NCBI GenBank assembly: GCA_026075535.2
Contig: AP026545.1
Location: 4,774,001 to 4,838,000, forward strand
Reading direction: 5' to 3'
Source: Tricholoma matsutake
Lineage: Eukaryota > Basidiomycota > Agaricomycetes > Agaricales > Tricholomataceae
Length of the DNA: 64,000 bases
The position numbers and the translations under genes were made by a program. Below the pieces are notes generated by a model. It was not told where the DNA came from, ran no database searches, and was given only the letters and a program-made list of their open reading frames with translations. Positions 1 through 9,889 of this stretch are shown piece by piece. The number at the start of each line of letters is the position of its first letter. Position 1 is the stretch's first letter.

Positions 1-2
1 TT

Positions 3-1720
3 ACCCACCGCCAGGCCCATTGGTCTGAGTACCTTTCCCAGTTCAATCTCATCATCCGCTTCCACCCCGGAAAATTAGGGGCCAAGCCAGACGCGCTCAC
101 TAGACGTTGGGACATCCACCGCAAAGGGGGAAATAGCGACTTTGCCTCTGTAAACCCAACCAACTTCCAACCTGTATTCACACAGGAACAGCTCACCTCT
201 TCCCTTCGCGCCACCTATTTTGCCACACCCATCCTTTGACAAGCAGTAATCATGGATGTTGAGAAACTTCACCATGACATCTGCACCTCCCTACCCCTTG
301 ACCCCTTTCATCTGCACATCTTCTGACACCTATCGACCCCAACTGGACCATAGATGAGGCAGGTCTCCTCTGCCACTTCGACCGGATTTATGTTCCAGAT
401 GTCGCAGATCTTCGCCTCAAGGTCCTTCAGTACAAACATGATCACATCCTCTCTGGCCACTTCAGACAAAATAAAACCCAGCAGCTTGTCCGCCGGGAAT
501 ATGTCTGGCCAAACCTCCGCACCTTTGTGCAGGAACTCTGCAAATCCTGTACCACTTGCAAACGATCCAAATCACCTTGACACAAGCCCTATGGGTTTCT
601 AAAGCAACTTCCGGTTCTGGAATGACCTTGGAACTCCATCTCCATGGATTTCATTGAGCAACTACCCGACTCCAATGGTCACACCGCTATCCTGGTCATC
701 GTTGACCATCTCACCAAACAAGGCATCTTCATCCCAACTGTCAATGAAATCACAGCCCAAGAACTAGCCAACCTGTTCATCCTCCACATCTTCTCCATGC
801 ATGGTGTTCCGTCGCATGTCACTTGCAACCGGGGATCCGAGTTTGTCTCCCATTTCTTCTGCTCCCTCGGAAAAGCGCTCAACATGCGGATCCACTTCAC
901 TTCCGGTTATCACCCACAAGGTGATGGTCAGACAGAATGACTTAATCATACCTTGCAGCAGTACCTCCAGATCTTCTGAAACTATCAGCAGGATGACTGG
1001 TCTCACCTCTTACCCTTGGGCAAATTTGCCTACAACAATGCTCCTTCTGCCTCTACAGGTGTGTCCCCTTTCTTTGCCAACAAAGGCTATCACCCGAACA
1101 TTTCCATCTTTCCAGAATGCGACTTAGCTTCACAGTGCACCTGCGAGTTTGTCGTCGACTTAGATGACCTCCATCAGGAGCTTCGGACACAGCTTGCGGC
1201 CACTCAAGAGCGTTATCAAGGTCCTGCGGACAAACATCGGGCACCCGCACCTGACTTCAACATTGGTGACTCTGCCTACGTCACTGCGGAAAATATCCGC
1301 ACCACTCGTCCTTCCAAGAAACTTTCCAAAAAGCACCATGGCCCCTTCGAAATCATCGCCCACCCGGGCACTCACTCAGTCACCCTGCAGCTCCCGGATC
1401 ACATGCAGGCCATCCACCCTGTTTTCCATGTCTCTCAACTAGAGAAACACTCCCCAAACACAATTCCAAATCGAGTTCAACCTCCCCCTCCTCCGATCAC
1501 CATTGATGATGAGCTCAAATATGAGATCGCCGAAGTCCTCGACTCCAAAGTTGACAACCGACATCACTGCAAGATTCTCTACCTCATCCAATGGGAAGGT
1601 TACCAGGGAACCGATGAAGAAACCTCCTGGCTACCTGTTATGGAACTTGACCATGCCCAAGAACTCCTTGCAGATTTTCACACCCGCTACCCGCAGAAAC
1701 CCAGACCATTACCCGCTTAA
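3..1720 (+). pseudogene. Gypsy element A pol, 3' part (RNase H end, integrase, chromodomain)
   Basis: Decayed polyprotein of a Ty3/gypsy chromovirus that enters from the left window edge. Frame 3 (3-239) reads the end of RNase H (RQAHWSEYLSQF, then PDALTRR). Frame 2 then carries the integrase: the zinc-binding region (CKSCTTCK near 535-560), the DDE core starting ISMDFIEQLPDSNG near 640, the GYHPQGDGQTE segment near 905-940, and a chromodomain near 1520-1690 (YEIAEVLDSK, then YLIQWEGY). A frameshift lies between about 240 and 350. In-frame TGA stops lie near 579, 622, 938 and 977; at least three stand where relatives have arginine, consistent with CGA to TGA changes. The polyprotein would have given integration of element cDNA. 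It cannot be made from this copy. Confidence 0.9.
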
Positions 1721-2000
1721 AGACTATTCACATTACTTATTCACTCAGTCTGAACTCAGAAACAAACTTTATTGAAAAAAGATTTTTTTATCCCTACACT
1801 ACCTCCACTTCTCCCTCTCCGTCTTTGTCACCCTCTCCCCCGACTTTGCCCTCTTCTCCACCCTCATCCTTCTCCCCACCCTCCTCATCTCCACTCTTGC
1901 TCTCCTCCTCATCATCCACCTGCCTTTTCTCCAGATATCTCTGGTAGGCCGCCCAGTCATCTCCAGACTTATGGATCCCATGTCTTTCCCGCTGGGACTC

Positions 2001-2768
2001 TCACACTGCCCACTCCACCTCTTTGTCACCCTCATCGCTCTCCTCCCCGACGCTTTCTTCCACCCACTCTGGGTCCAAAGCGTCCCAAATCTCCCCCATC
2101 GACTGCCGCACTGCAGTGGCCACCTCAGCGAATCCCTTCCTTATCAACTTCATCATTTGTTGCATTAGTTCTGGGTTTTCCCCGGCCACCCCCATTGTTC
2201 CCGCCATTTTTGCTGCAGGGGCTTCCTGCCCCTCCCACACTACCTCCTCGCACTTATGTTTGATGCATGTGCAGTTGTCGCACACACGTCCCTTCGCACC
2301 CATCTTGAAACAAGCAATCTTTTGATATTTGCATCTAGGTCACTTATCAGCAAAAAGAGAAACAAGTACGCACCTTTTGCAGGGCAATGCGGCCTGCACC
2401 TGCACTGGACCCTCTGACTCCTCTGACCCCACTTGTGCCTTCAACTTGGCAACTTTCTTTTTCTTTGGGGACTTGCTCCCCTCAGCCTCATCTTCCAAAC
2501 CTGTGTCCACAGCTGCCCACTTCTTCTCCACTCGTCTTGCGGCCGCTGCCTCTTTTTTCTGCACCTCTGCCTGGCGCGCCTCCTCAACCTTTGCAGCCTC
2601 CTCTGCTGCCTTTTGCTCCTCCTGCACCCAGCGTTCCTCTTCCCTCGCCGCTTCCTCTAGCTCCTTCATCTCCCTTTCCATCTGCTCCCTCAGTGCCTGC
2701 TCCCTCTGTTTGTGTTGGGCCTTCATCATGGCCATTTTGATCTGCGCAGAGACTGCTGGGGTGGACAT
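2001..2768 (-). CDS. Antisense gene inside gypsy element A: coiled-coil protein with Zn2Cys6-like motif
   Basis: Two exons on the minus strand, 2768-2374 and 2334-2001, around a 39-nt intron (donor GTGCGT, acceptor CTAG). The exon sum is 729 nt, or 242 codons plus stop. Residues about 10-75 are rich in Glu, Lys, Arg and Ala with heptad-like spacing, so probably a coiled coil. Splicing creates six cysteines from about residue 130 to 160 in the pattern C-x2-C-x6-C-x9-C-x2-C-x6-C, which fits the fungal binuclear Zn2Cys6 DNA-binding motif; three come before and three after a short basic linker. The C-terminus is acidic. The gene sits between the pol stop (1720) and the polypurine tract/3' LTR (2890-2904), opposite to pol. 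The exon-intron fit is seen directly. A zinc-binding or DNA-binding role is inferred, and expression is unknown. I recall short Zn2Cys6-type proteins being repetitive in Agaricomycetes but cannot name the family. Confidence 0.75.
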
Positions 2769-2889
2769 TTCTGATATGTGATGGGAGTAGGAAACAACGT
2801 GAAAATTTTTCGACCAATTGCCGCATTCAGAAATTCAACCAGCTTCCTCATTCAGACTCAAACCCTCACGTGCCTTGTAGGCTCGGCAC

Positions 2890-2903
2890 TAAGGGGGAAA
2901 TAC
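2890..2903 (+). other. Polypurine tract of element A
   Basis: A purine run (AAGGGGGAAATAC) directly precedes the LTR start TGTCAAGAAC. It is placed as expected for the plus-strand primer of an LTR retrotransposon, so the LTR at 2904 is the 3' LTR of element A. Confidence 0.75.
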
Positions 2904-3602
2904 TGTCAAGAACCGTTCCTCACCCAATCAGAACCCACATCCATCCAACCCTTTCCAGCACATCGAACATGACTTTTGTCTACGCCTCCCAATTTCGTTC
3001 CTGGCTGCCTTGCACTGCCCACACTGCTGTGCACCAGGCTGCCTTGTACAGCATCCACAGCTGCCTTCCCAAGGCTGCCATCTCTATTGCAAATTTGACT
3101 ATGGATTCCTGTGCGGCTCCCGCTAGATAATTTATCTATGCAGTTGAGACACTGCCGCAGTCTTCATTCCTGTTCTGCATTATTCCGGACTACAGTATTT
3201 AAGCTTAGTTAGTTTCACCTTGTATTCCTCAGTTCGTATATCGACATAGACTCGATTTTAATCTGCCAATCAAAAACCTCCAAACCCCAGTTCTCTAAGA
3301 GTCTGAACTCTGTTCAACTCGACCTCCAGTCTCCCTCTGAAGTTCTAACCTCATCTGAACTTAACCTAAGTCCCTCCGTACTCCTTCCTGCATTTACCCA
3401 CACTTTCCCGTTCCTACCTCCAAACCTCCAACTTGAAATTAGGACACCAGACGAGGTGAAGGGCGCAGCTTCTTACAAGCTGAAGCCAAGTCCTTTCCAT
3501 TTCCCCTCCCGCAGAATCCACAACGACCCAACACCCTTCCATAAACAACACCCACAGTGTCCGATTGGATTCCGACAAACCCTCTAGAATCAGTTCTTAA
3601 CA
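2904..3602 (+). repeat. 3' LTR of gypsy element A
   Basis: A 699-bp LTR starting TGTCAAGAAC and ending GTTCTTAACA; the ends are inverted copies with one mismatch and have TG...CA termini. A second, 700-bp copy in reverse orientation lies at 30250-30949, which fixes both ends. The right flank is gtacc; the left end of the element is outside the window, so its TSD cannot be checked. Confidence 0.9.
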
Positions 3603-4140
3603 GTACCATCTCTTCCAACATATATAGCCTGGTACTAGCTACTTAGAAGCACAGAAGAGATCATCCTCTCATATCCATCGTCTGATTTAAGAGCAATACT
3701 CCTGAGTCTAAGCCACTCATCTTAAAATCCTGAAGTTTAGCAGGTTACTGCAAATTTCCTTGAATTTTTCTATACTAGTGTCTCGAAATTATTGTCTATT
3801 GTCTATCCACTCTCGAGACCTTTCCACATCACTATTGTCTATCGTCAACATTAGTTGGAACTATTCTCATTCTCTACAAACCCCTTGAACATCCTCGAAC
3901 TTTCTTGAACATCTTCAAACTTTTCTCGAACATCTTTGCAGAGCTTCGTATGCCCTCAAACTTCATTGAATATCATCAGACCTCCTTAAACTTAATTCCC
4001 CCACTCTTGGGTAACAGCAGTGATATTTAGTACCACCTCGCACCCTTCTCCTAACTCGTGTTATACCATTTGAGACCTTTTTAGTGGGTTTTGTTTGGGT
4101 TTCCTGGTAGAGCATCATCATTTTGGAGCCCACCATGAGG
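3603..4140 (-). repeat. Interspersed repeat R1, reverse-oriented remnant
   Basis: There is no coding signal. The part around 3900-4135 resembles the reverse complement of 62980-63240: both contain a block on a decayed ggtaacagcagtgatattta core, then cggtataac-like and aacccaaacaaaaccc-like words. The part next to the LTR (3603-3900) is AT-rich with short repeated cttgaacatc words and shows nothing else. Boundaries are uncertain. Confidence 0.5.
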
Positions 4141-4251
4141 GGTTTCTAAATTATTTCATCGCCTAATCCATCTCGAATCTCCCTGCTTAGGCCAACACAA
4201 GCTAGAAACCTACAAATTGACACTCACCACGCCTTTGAATCTCTCGAACAA

Positions 4252-5277
4252 TTGGGAGATATTCTAATCCCTGTTTCCAAAGCAGAATTGACTCATCGTC
4301 GATTATTCCCTTCACCTATCTCATCGCCTTCAACATCATCCTCTACTTCTTCGTCCTCATCATCTACCTCGTCATTCATCCTTCCAACAACTTTGACACC
4401 TCTACCATCTTTCACCCAAGTTTTAACCCCTACCCCAAGAGTCATCACTTTTATGACTATCCAAGCCACTATACCAGCTTGTGGTCATTCCACGGCTCCA
4501 AAATTCAACCCCACCCAGCCTTGAGAACTTTGCAGATATTTTGACGAGCTCAAATTGCTTTTCTCAGCGTGCAATGTTATGAACTCTAAAGAAATGAAGA
4601 AGCACACTTGCTGCTACCTCAATATCAACACTTCTGAACTTTGGGAGTCGATCCCAGAATACGATGCCGGTACTTCATTCCAGAATTTTCGCATCGCTAT
4701 CCACAAACTGTACCCTGGTTCCAAAGACAATCACAAATGGTCAATTTTGGACATGGACAAACTCATTGGTGAACAACTTTGCATTGGTATTTACAATGCG
4801 AACGATTTGGGATTATATTTTCAGTCATTTTATAACATTACAAAGTTTTTATCAACTAAAGGCAGGATTTCCGATGCTGAACAAAGCAGAGCCTTCATTT
4901 GTGGTTTCCAACCAGGTTTATGGGCTAGAATTGCCCGATGACTCAAACTGAAATTCCCTGATCACTATCCCAACGACCCCTACCCACTCAACGATATCCA
5001 CACAGCAGCAAAATTTGTTCTAGCAGGTTCGAAAACTATGAACACTACTCGACCTAACAGTGGATTTCATTTGGACCAGCTCGAAATTTTAGTTTGCATC
5101 TTTTGTGGGGTTATGGGACATTTTATTAGTGACTGCTTGGTTTGCCAATCATATATCAACAAAGGAAAGTGTAAGAAGAACACTGAAGGCAAAATCGTTC
5201 TCCCAAATGGTCAATTTACTCCTCAAAACATCCCCAGTCATTTTATCAAGGACAGGATTGATGAATGGACTCGATGA
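4252..5277 (+). pseudogene. Decayed retrotransposon gag with CCHC zinc knuckle
   Basis: The reading frame 4555-5277 is interrupted by TGA at 4939-4941. It encodes a capsid-like segment followed by a zinc knuckle, CIFCGVMGHFISDC (C-x2-C-x4-H-x4-C), near 5097-5138, and then a conserved-looking tail near GKIVLPNGQFTP. A Ser/Thr/Pro-rich N-terminal frame (4252-4524) precedes it. I take it as a Gag from an LTR retrotransposon different from A, B, D and F; no protease or reverse transcriptase follows. Downstream sequence to 5530 is decayed, and element B is inserted just after it. Confidence 0.7.
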
Positions 5278-5535
5278 AACCCTCCATCTAATGTTAGGCC
5301 TTCACTAATGTATAATATTGCACCTTCGACAGTTTCTTCGACACCATCCAGAGGTGTTTACCAAATTACTGACCTATCTACAACAGCTGAAGATTGTATT
5401 GCAAAGCTTGAACAAGAGCTATATGCCTTATGAAGTGGTAGACCCTTTTGCATGAACTGATCTGAATGTGCCAACAGTTCCTACCTCTCAGCCTTCAATC
5501 CCTCAAATTCCTGCATCAGTTGAATGATCCATCCC

Positions 5536-5936
5536 TGTTAGGAAACCACCCCATTACCTAATAATATTTTATTTTATTTTATTATGTCGAATTATGCTAC
5601 ATGACGCCAAATGACGCTACACTTTGATAGCATGAGAATTTTATTTTGCACACATCAAAATGTACGCACATGTACGAGTGCGTCAGTAACAACAATGTAC
5701 AATATGTGTAACATAGTATATAAACCCTAAATATATGCCTAGGGGACCCCAGTTGTGTTCTCTTAGGTATTCCACCTACGTTTTTGGTGTGAAAGGCCTA
5801 TCTCAACAAACTCACCTATTAATAACCCCTTGCATCAAAACCATCAGTTCCCCCATCACGAGCGTGGATCCCGCCCCCTTCTTGTAGAGAGAACCCGCAT
5901 GGTCTTAGCTAGCAGATAGTGGGTGTCACCCTAACA
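5536..5936 (+). repeat. 5' LTR of gypsy element B
   Basis: A 401-bp LTR starting TGTTAGGAAACC and ending CACCCTAACA. Its partner, 399 bp in reverse orientation, is at 15475-15873. The left flank is atccc. The restored right flank of the partner (see inversion finding) is gtccc, a TSD with one change. Confidence 0.92.
5717..5761 (+). promoter_or_regulatory. Element B LTR promoter: TATA box and predicted transcript start
   Basis: TATATAAA at 5717-5724 lies about 30 bp upstream of AGTTGTGTTCT at 5751-5761. That 11-mer is the exact reverse complement of the segment just inside the LTR (5939-5949). In self-priming elements the complementary stretch is the 5' end of the RNA, so transcription is predicted to start at 5751. 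The spacing fits a TATA promoter. Confidence 0.6.
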
Positions 5937-5938
5937 GA

Positions 5939-5949
5939 AGAACACAACT
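5939..5949 (+). other. Self-priming primer-binding site of element B
   Basis: AGAACACAACT starts two bases after the LTR end and is exactly complementary to LTR bases 5751-5761 (11 of 11). This matches the self-priming arrangement known from the Tf1 family, where the folded RNA 5' end primes minus-strand synthesis. I saw no match to a tRNA 3' end. Confidence 0.65.
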
Positions 5950-6423
5950 TCCCATATCAGTGCGCCTTCTCTTACTTGCACATACATCATTGTTTCACTG
6001 TGCCACATCCAATTACTCACCCTTTCAGCATGAGCTGGAAGTACTTGTATATATGTAATCTACCTTTTCTTTTGTAAGCCGACGCCAGGCCTCGCCTTAC
6101 ATTGCGACTGCCAGTGATCGAGAGGCAGCGCTCATCATTAGGACAGCTGCAACCAGACAACTGATCAGATCTGGTTTAGTTATGATTTACATTACTCTGT
6201 TTGGACAACTATTTTAGTTACAAGCTGAATTCAGTGATATCTCTGAGATCAGGCACTGTTGGAAGGGTTATTGATCCCAAGTGTCAAAATAGGCGCCTGA
6301 CAAATGATGAATGATTGACAAACCTTGACAAACCTTATCACATGACCCATAAACGTTTGGAGAGGTCTCGAAGAAATTTTTTTGAATTTGTCAAAGAAGT
6401 GATTCATCACAGATTCTATAATT

Positions 6424-7520
6424 ATGTTCGAACCTTCAACTTCTAATCCCAGTCCTAATCCTGTTCCCATACCAGCACTAGAGGTGAAAATTGATGCGCT
6501 CACAGCACAAATGTCGCAATTAGTGTCAGTATTGGCAGCATCACAGCCCAGACAAGCGGAAGTACAGCCAGAGACAATAGGAGAAAGAGATGATGAGATG
6601 GAGGAGATGGTGGAGTGGATATCGCAGGAGGATGACATGGTGGAGAAATCCGGAAATGGAAAAGCGCGCTTACCTAAGTATGCACCCCCGCAAATCTTTG
6701 ACGGTACCATGGAGAATACAAAATCCTTCATCAGCTCTATAGTATTGTACATCCATGGGAGGAAGCCCAAGTTTCATACAGCTGAGTCTAGGATTATGTT
6801 TGCTCTCTCATATATTCAGGGGGGGAAAGCACAGTTCTGGAGAAACAAGGCTATTAATCAAATTGCCACGGGAAATAAACCATTTGCAACCTTCAAGGAA
6901 TTTCTGGAGAGATTGGAGGCACAGTTTGGAGACCCTAATCCAAAGGCGACAGCCAATGCTAAATTAAAGACCATGCGCCAAGGTTCCCTAATGGCAGATG
7001 AATTTATTTTGCAGTTCAAAGCAGAAGCTTCACAAATGGACATGGGAGAAGCCGCGTTGGTAGAGTTTTTGAAAGCAGGATTAAATCCCTCCTTATTCAA
7101 GTCTATCTACCGACTACCTTCTATGCCAGAGAAATTGGATGAGTGGTATAATTGGGCAATGCGCCTTGACTGGCAATATCGGCAGGAACAGGCAGAGTCA
7201 AAGTTGATGTATGGAAGTAGTAAATTTGGAAAGTCATCAGGAGGAAAGTCCGAGAAAGGAAAGGCACCTCAGGCGCAAGCTCCAAGGGCACAGCCACTGG
7301 CCATGGCAGTGACACCTATAGTTATGGAGTCAGCAGCACCAGCAGAGGCAATGGAGGTTGATCAAGCAGGGAGATGAGCCCCACTTAAATGTTTTAACTG
7401 TGGGCAGTTAGGACACATTTCTAGGAATTGTAGGCAGAAAAGAAAGATTAGGGAAGCTACAATCGAGGAAGTGAAGCCAGAGGAAGGCAAGCAGAAGAAT
7501 TTTGCAGAAGAGTCCCAGTG
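6424..7520 (+). pseudogene. Element B gag (capsid and CCHC nucleocapsid)
   Basis: An ATG at 6424 opens a Gag frame with a short Ser/Pro-rich start and a retrotransposon capsid region (FDGTMENTKSFISS, later AQFWRNKAI and LDEWYNWAMRLDWQYRQ). One in-frame TGA at 7375-7377 splits it. The same frame continues through a zinc knuckle CFNCGQLGHISRNC (7393-7434) and stops with TGA at 7519-7521. The pol frame overlaps this stop in the -1 frame (GTGA). Gag would form the virus-like particle. The internal stop probably inactivates it. Confidence 0.85.
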
Positions 7521-9512
7521 AAGGTTTCCCCATTGGTGACCCAGAATCGTTACAATGTATTAGTATCTGAGGAAACCCAGAGTAAATCAGAAAAGGAAAT
7601 TGAGGAGGAGTACAACTGTTACAAATCATGTGACCAAGAAAATTGCCAAGCACTATCTCCGAAAACCCCTAAATTCTTTATTCGCTCTGCGCGAATAGAA
7701 CCAGAAATCACCTTGACTGTGGGATTGAAGACAGTGGACACGCATGCAGCTATTGATGTGGAAGCGTTGCTTGATAGTGGTGCTACAGTATTATTTATTA
7801 ATCGATCCTTAATTACTGGAAACGGTATTAACACACGCAAGCTGGCGCAACCTATAATGGTGTACAATATTGACGGAACAGTCAATCATGGAGGAACTAT
7901 CAAGGAGGAGGTGACTATGATCCTAAAGTATCAGGAGCATCAGGAGCAAGCCATATTCAAAGTGTACGATCTTGGGAAAACCAATCTAATAATAGGATGT
8001 CCATGGTTATGGAAGCATAATCCCGAAATTGATTGGAAAACTGGGAAAGTACAAATGACTCGTTGTCCTAAGGAATGTAATGTGTATGGGAGGAAGATGA
8101 AGAAGGAAAAAAGGAAAGAGAAAGAGAAAGAACGTCCAAGAAAGTATTCTGTTATGATGGAGGAAGTGGAGGATGAGGAAATGCCAAATGGGGAAGTTCC
8201 AATCATGATCGAGGAATAAGAGCAGAAGCAAACCTTTAGAAAATTTTGTGGAGGACAGTCATGGGACAAGAATATCATGAAGGTGGAGAAGCCAGTAGAG
8301 GAATGGGTGCCAAAAGTGTATCACGAATATCTGTCAGTGTTTCAGAAGAAGGAGTCTGAGCAAATGCCAGTGCGGAAGCCATGGGATCATGTGATTGAGA
8401 TGAAGCCAGAGTTTGTGCCAAAGAAGTTGAAGGTATATCCATTATCTCCGATGGAACAAGAAGAAGTGGATGCATTCCTGAAGGAGCAATTGCGCAAAGG
8501 ATACATACAACCTTCAAAATCACCGCAGACGTCACCAATATTCTTCATGCCAAAGAAAGACCAAAGGAAGAGGATGTGTACAGATTATAGGTATCTGAAT
8601 GAGTGGACAGTGAAGAACGTGTACCCCCTGCCGTTGATCTCAGAAATAATTGCCAAGGTGGGAAAAGCCAAGGTCTTTACAAAATTGGATTTATGATGGG
8701 GATACAACAATGTACGAATAAAGAAAGGAGATGAGTGAAAGGCAGCATTTGCCACGCGTCAAAGATCCTTCGAGCTGCTTGTCATGTTTTTTTGGATGAC
8801 TAATAGTCCCCCGACCTTTCAAAATATGATGAATGACATTTTCAAGGACATAATAGACAAAGGCATGGTAATAATATTTATTGATGACATTCTGATATTC
8901 ATGGAGGATGAAGAGAATCATGAGGCGATAGTGCAGGAGGAGCTATTGAGGTTGGCAGAGAATGATCTATTTTTGAAACCAGAGAAGTGTGTGTTTGGGG
9001 CAAGCGAGATTGAGTTCCTAGGATTATTGATTGGCCCTGATGGGATCAAAATGGATCCGATCAAGGTACAGGCGATCACAGATTGGCCTGCACCCACCCA
9101 TGTCAAGGAGGTTCAAGCCTTCTTGGGACTCGCAAATTATTATCGTTGCTTTGTGCACAATTTTTCTAAAATTGCCGCACCCTTACATAACCTTATGCAA
9201 AAGGGAGTAGTATGGAGGTGGGGAGAGCAGCAGCAGACAGCATTTGAGGAGTTGAAGAGGAAGTTTGTGGAGGGACCAATATTAGCCCCAGTAGATTTCA
9301 CATGCCCTTTGCGAGTGGAATCTGATGCATCCGATTTTGCTACTGGAGCAGTATTATCAATGCTGTGCAAAGATGACAAATGGCATCCTTGTGCATACTT
9401 GTCAAAAGGGTTGAATGATGTGGAGAGGAATTATGATGTGCATGACAAAGAGATGTTGGGGATAATACAAGCATTGGAGGCATGGAGGCATTATTTGGAG
9501 GGATGTACACAT
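7518..9512 (+). pseudogene. Element B pol, first half (protease, reverse transcriptase, start of RNase H)
   Basis: One frame carries the aspartic protease (LLDSGATVLFINRS, near 7768), the reverse transcriptase (start near 8400, YPLSPMEQEEVDAFL; catalytic FIDDIL near 8876, where YxDD has Phe for Tyr) and the start of RNase H (ESDASDFATGAVLS near 9319; NYDVHDKEMLGI near 9430). Stops in the frame are TAA at 8217, TGA near 8694 (before WGYNNVRI, where relatives have Arg) and TGA near 8736 (where relatives have Trp). The frame ends at 9512, inside RNase H, where a D-type LTR begins. The continuation is on the opposite strand at 17718-15885. Confidence 0.9.
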
Positions 9513-9878
9513 TATAAGGGCAACCTAAGCCTCTAGCAAAGGGAAATCCGAAGAGAAAACTCTAAGGATCCCCTTGCTGATGCCCAGTATATGTGAAGAT
9601 GACAAAAATCAAATATAACCCAAAAATAGAAAAAGGCAGAGATAGGCGGATCAAGGCCACCGAATGACATCATACCAAGGGGTATGTGTCAGAAGGGGTA
9701 CTCTGCCTCTAAATATAAAAGTGTCAACATGTACAAACATGATAGCAAGGGAAAATTAGTAATAAAATCCGGAAAAATCATAGAAAATGAAGAATAGAAG
9801 GAAATGAGGTGGGGAGAAATATAGGACAAACATAAAAAATAGGAAAAACACACAGGGCACCCCCCTAGTCCCCTTACA
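9513..9878 (-). repeat. 3' LTR of element D (short form)
   Basis: On the minus strand it starts TGTAAGGGGACTAGG and ends GCCCTTATA. It is 60 bp shorter than the D-type LTRs at 17724, 38945 and 44566. Those have two copies of CTAGCAAAGGGAAATCC (read on the + strand) about 60 bp apart; this LTR has one, as expected from deletion between the copies. The polypurine-like GAGAGGGGGTGA lies at 9890-9879 next to it. Confidence 0.9.
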
Positions 9879-9889
9879 TCACCCCCTCT

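Noticed and set aside
1772..2263. Pro/Ser-rich + strand frame of 163 codons
   Set aside because: It is the reverse reading of the antisense gene and its 3' flank. Composition is low-complexity and no start or motif supports it.
4555..5277. Gag remnant as part of element B
   Set aside because: It lies outside B's 5' LTR, B has its own gag at 6424, and the zinc knuckle and tail differ.
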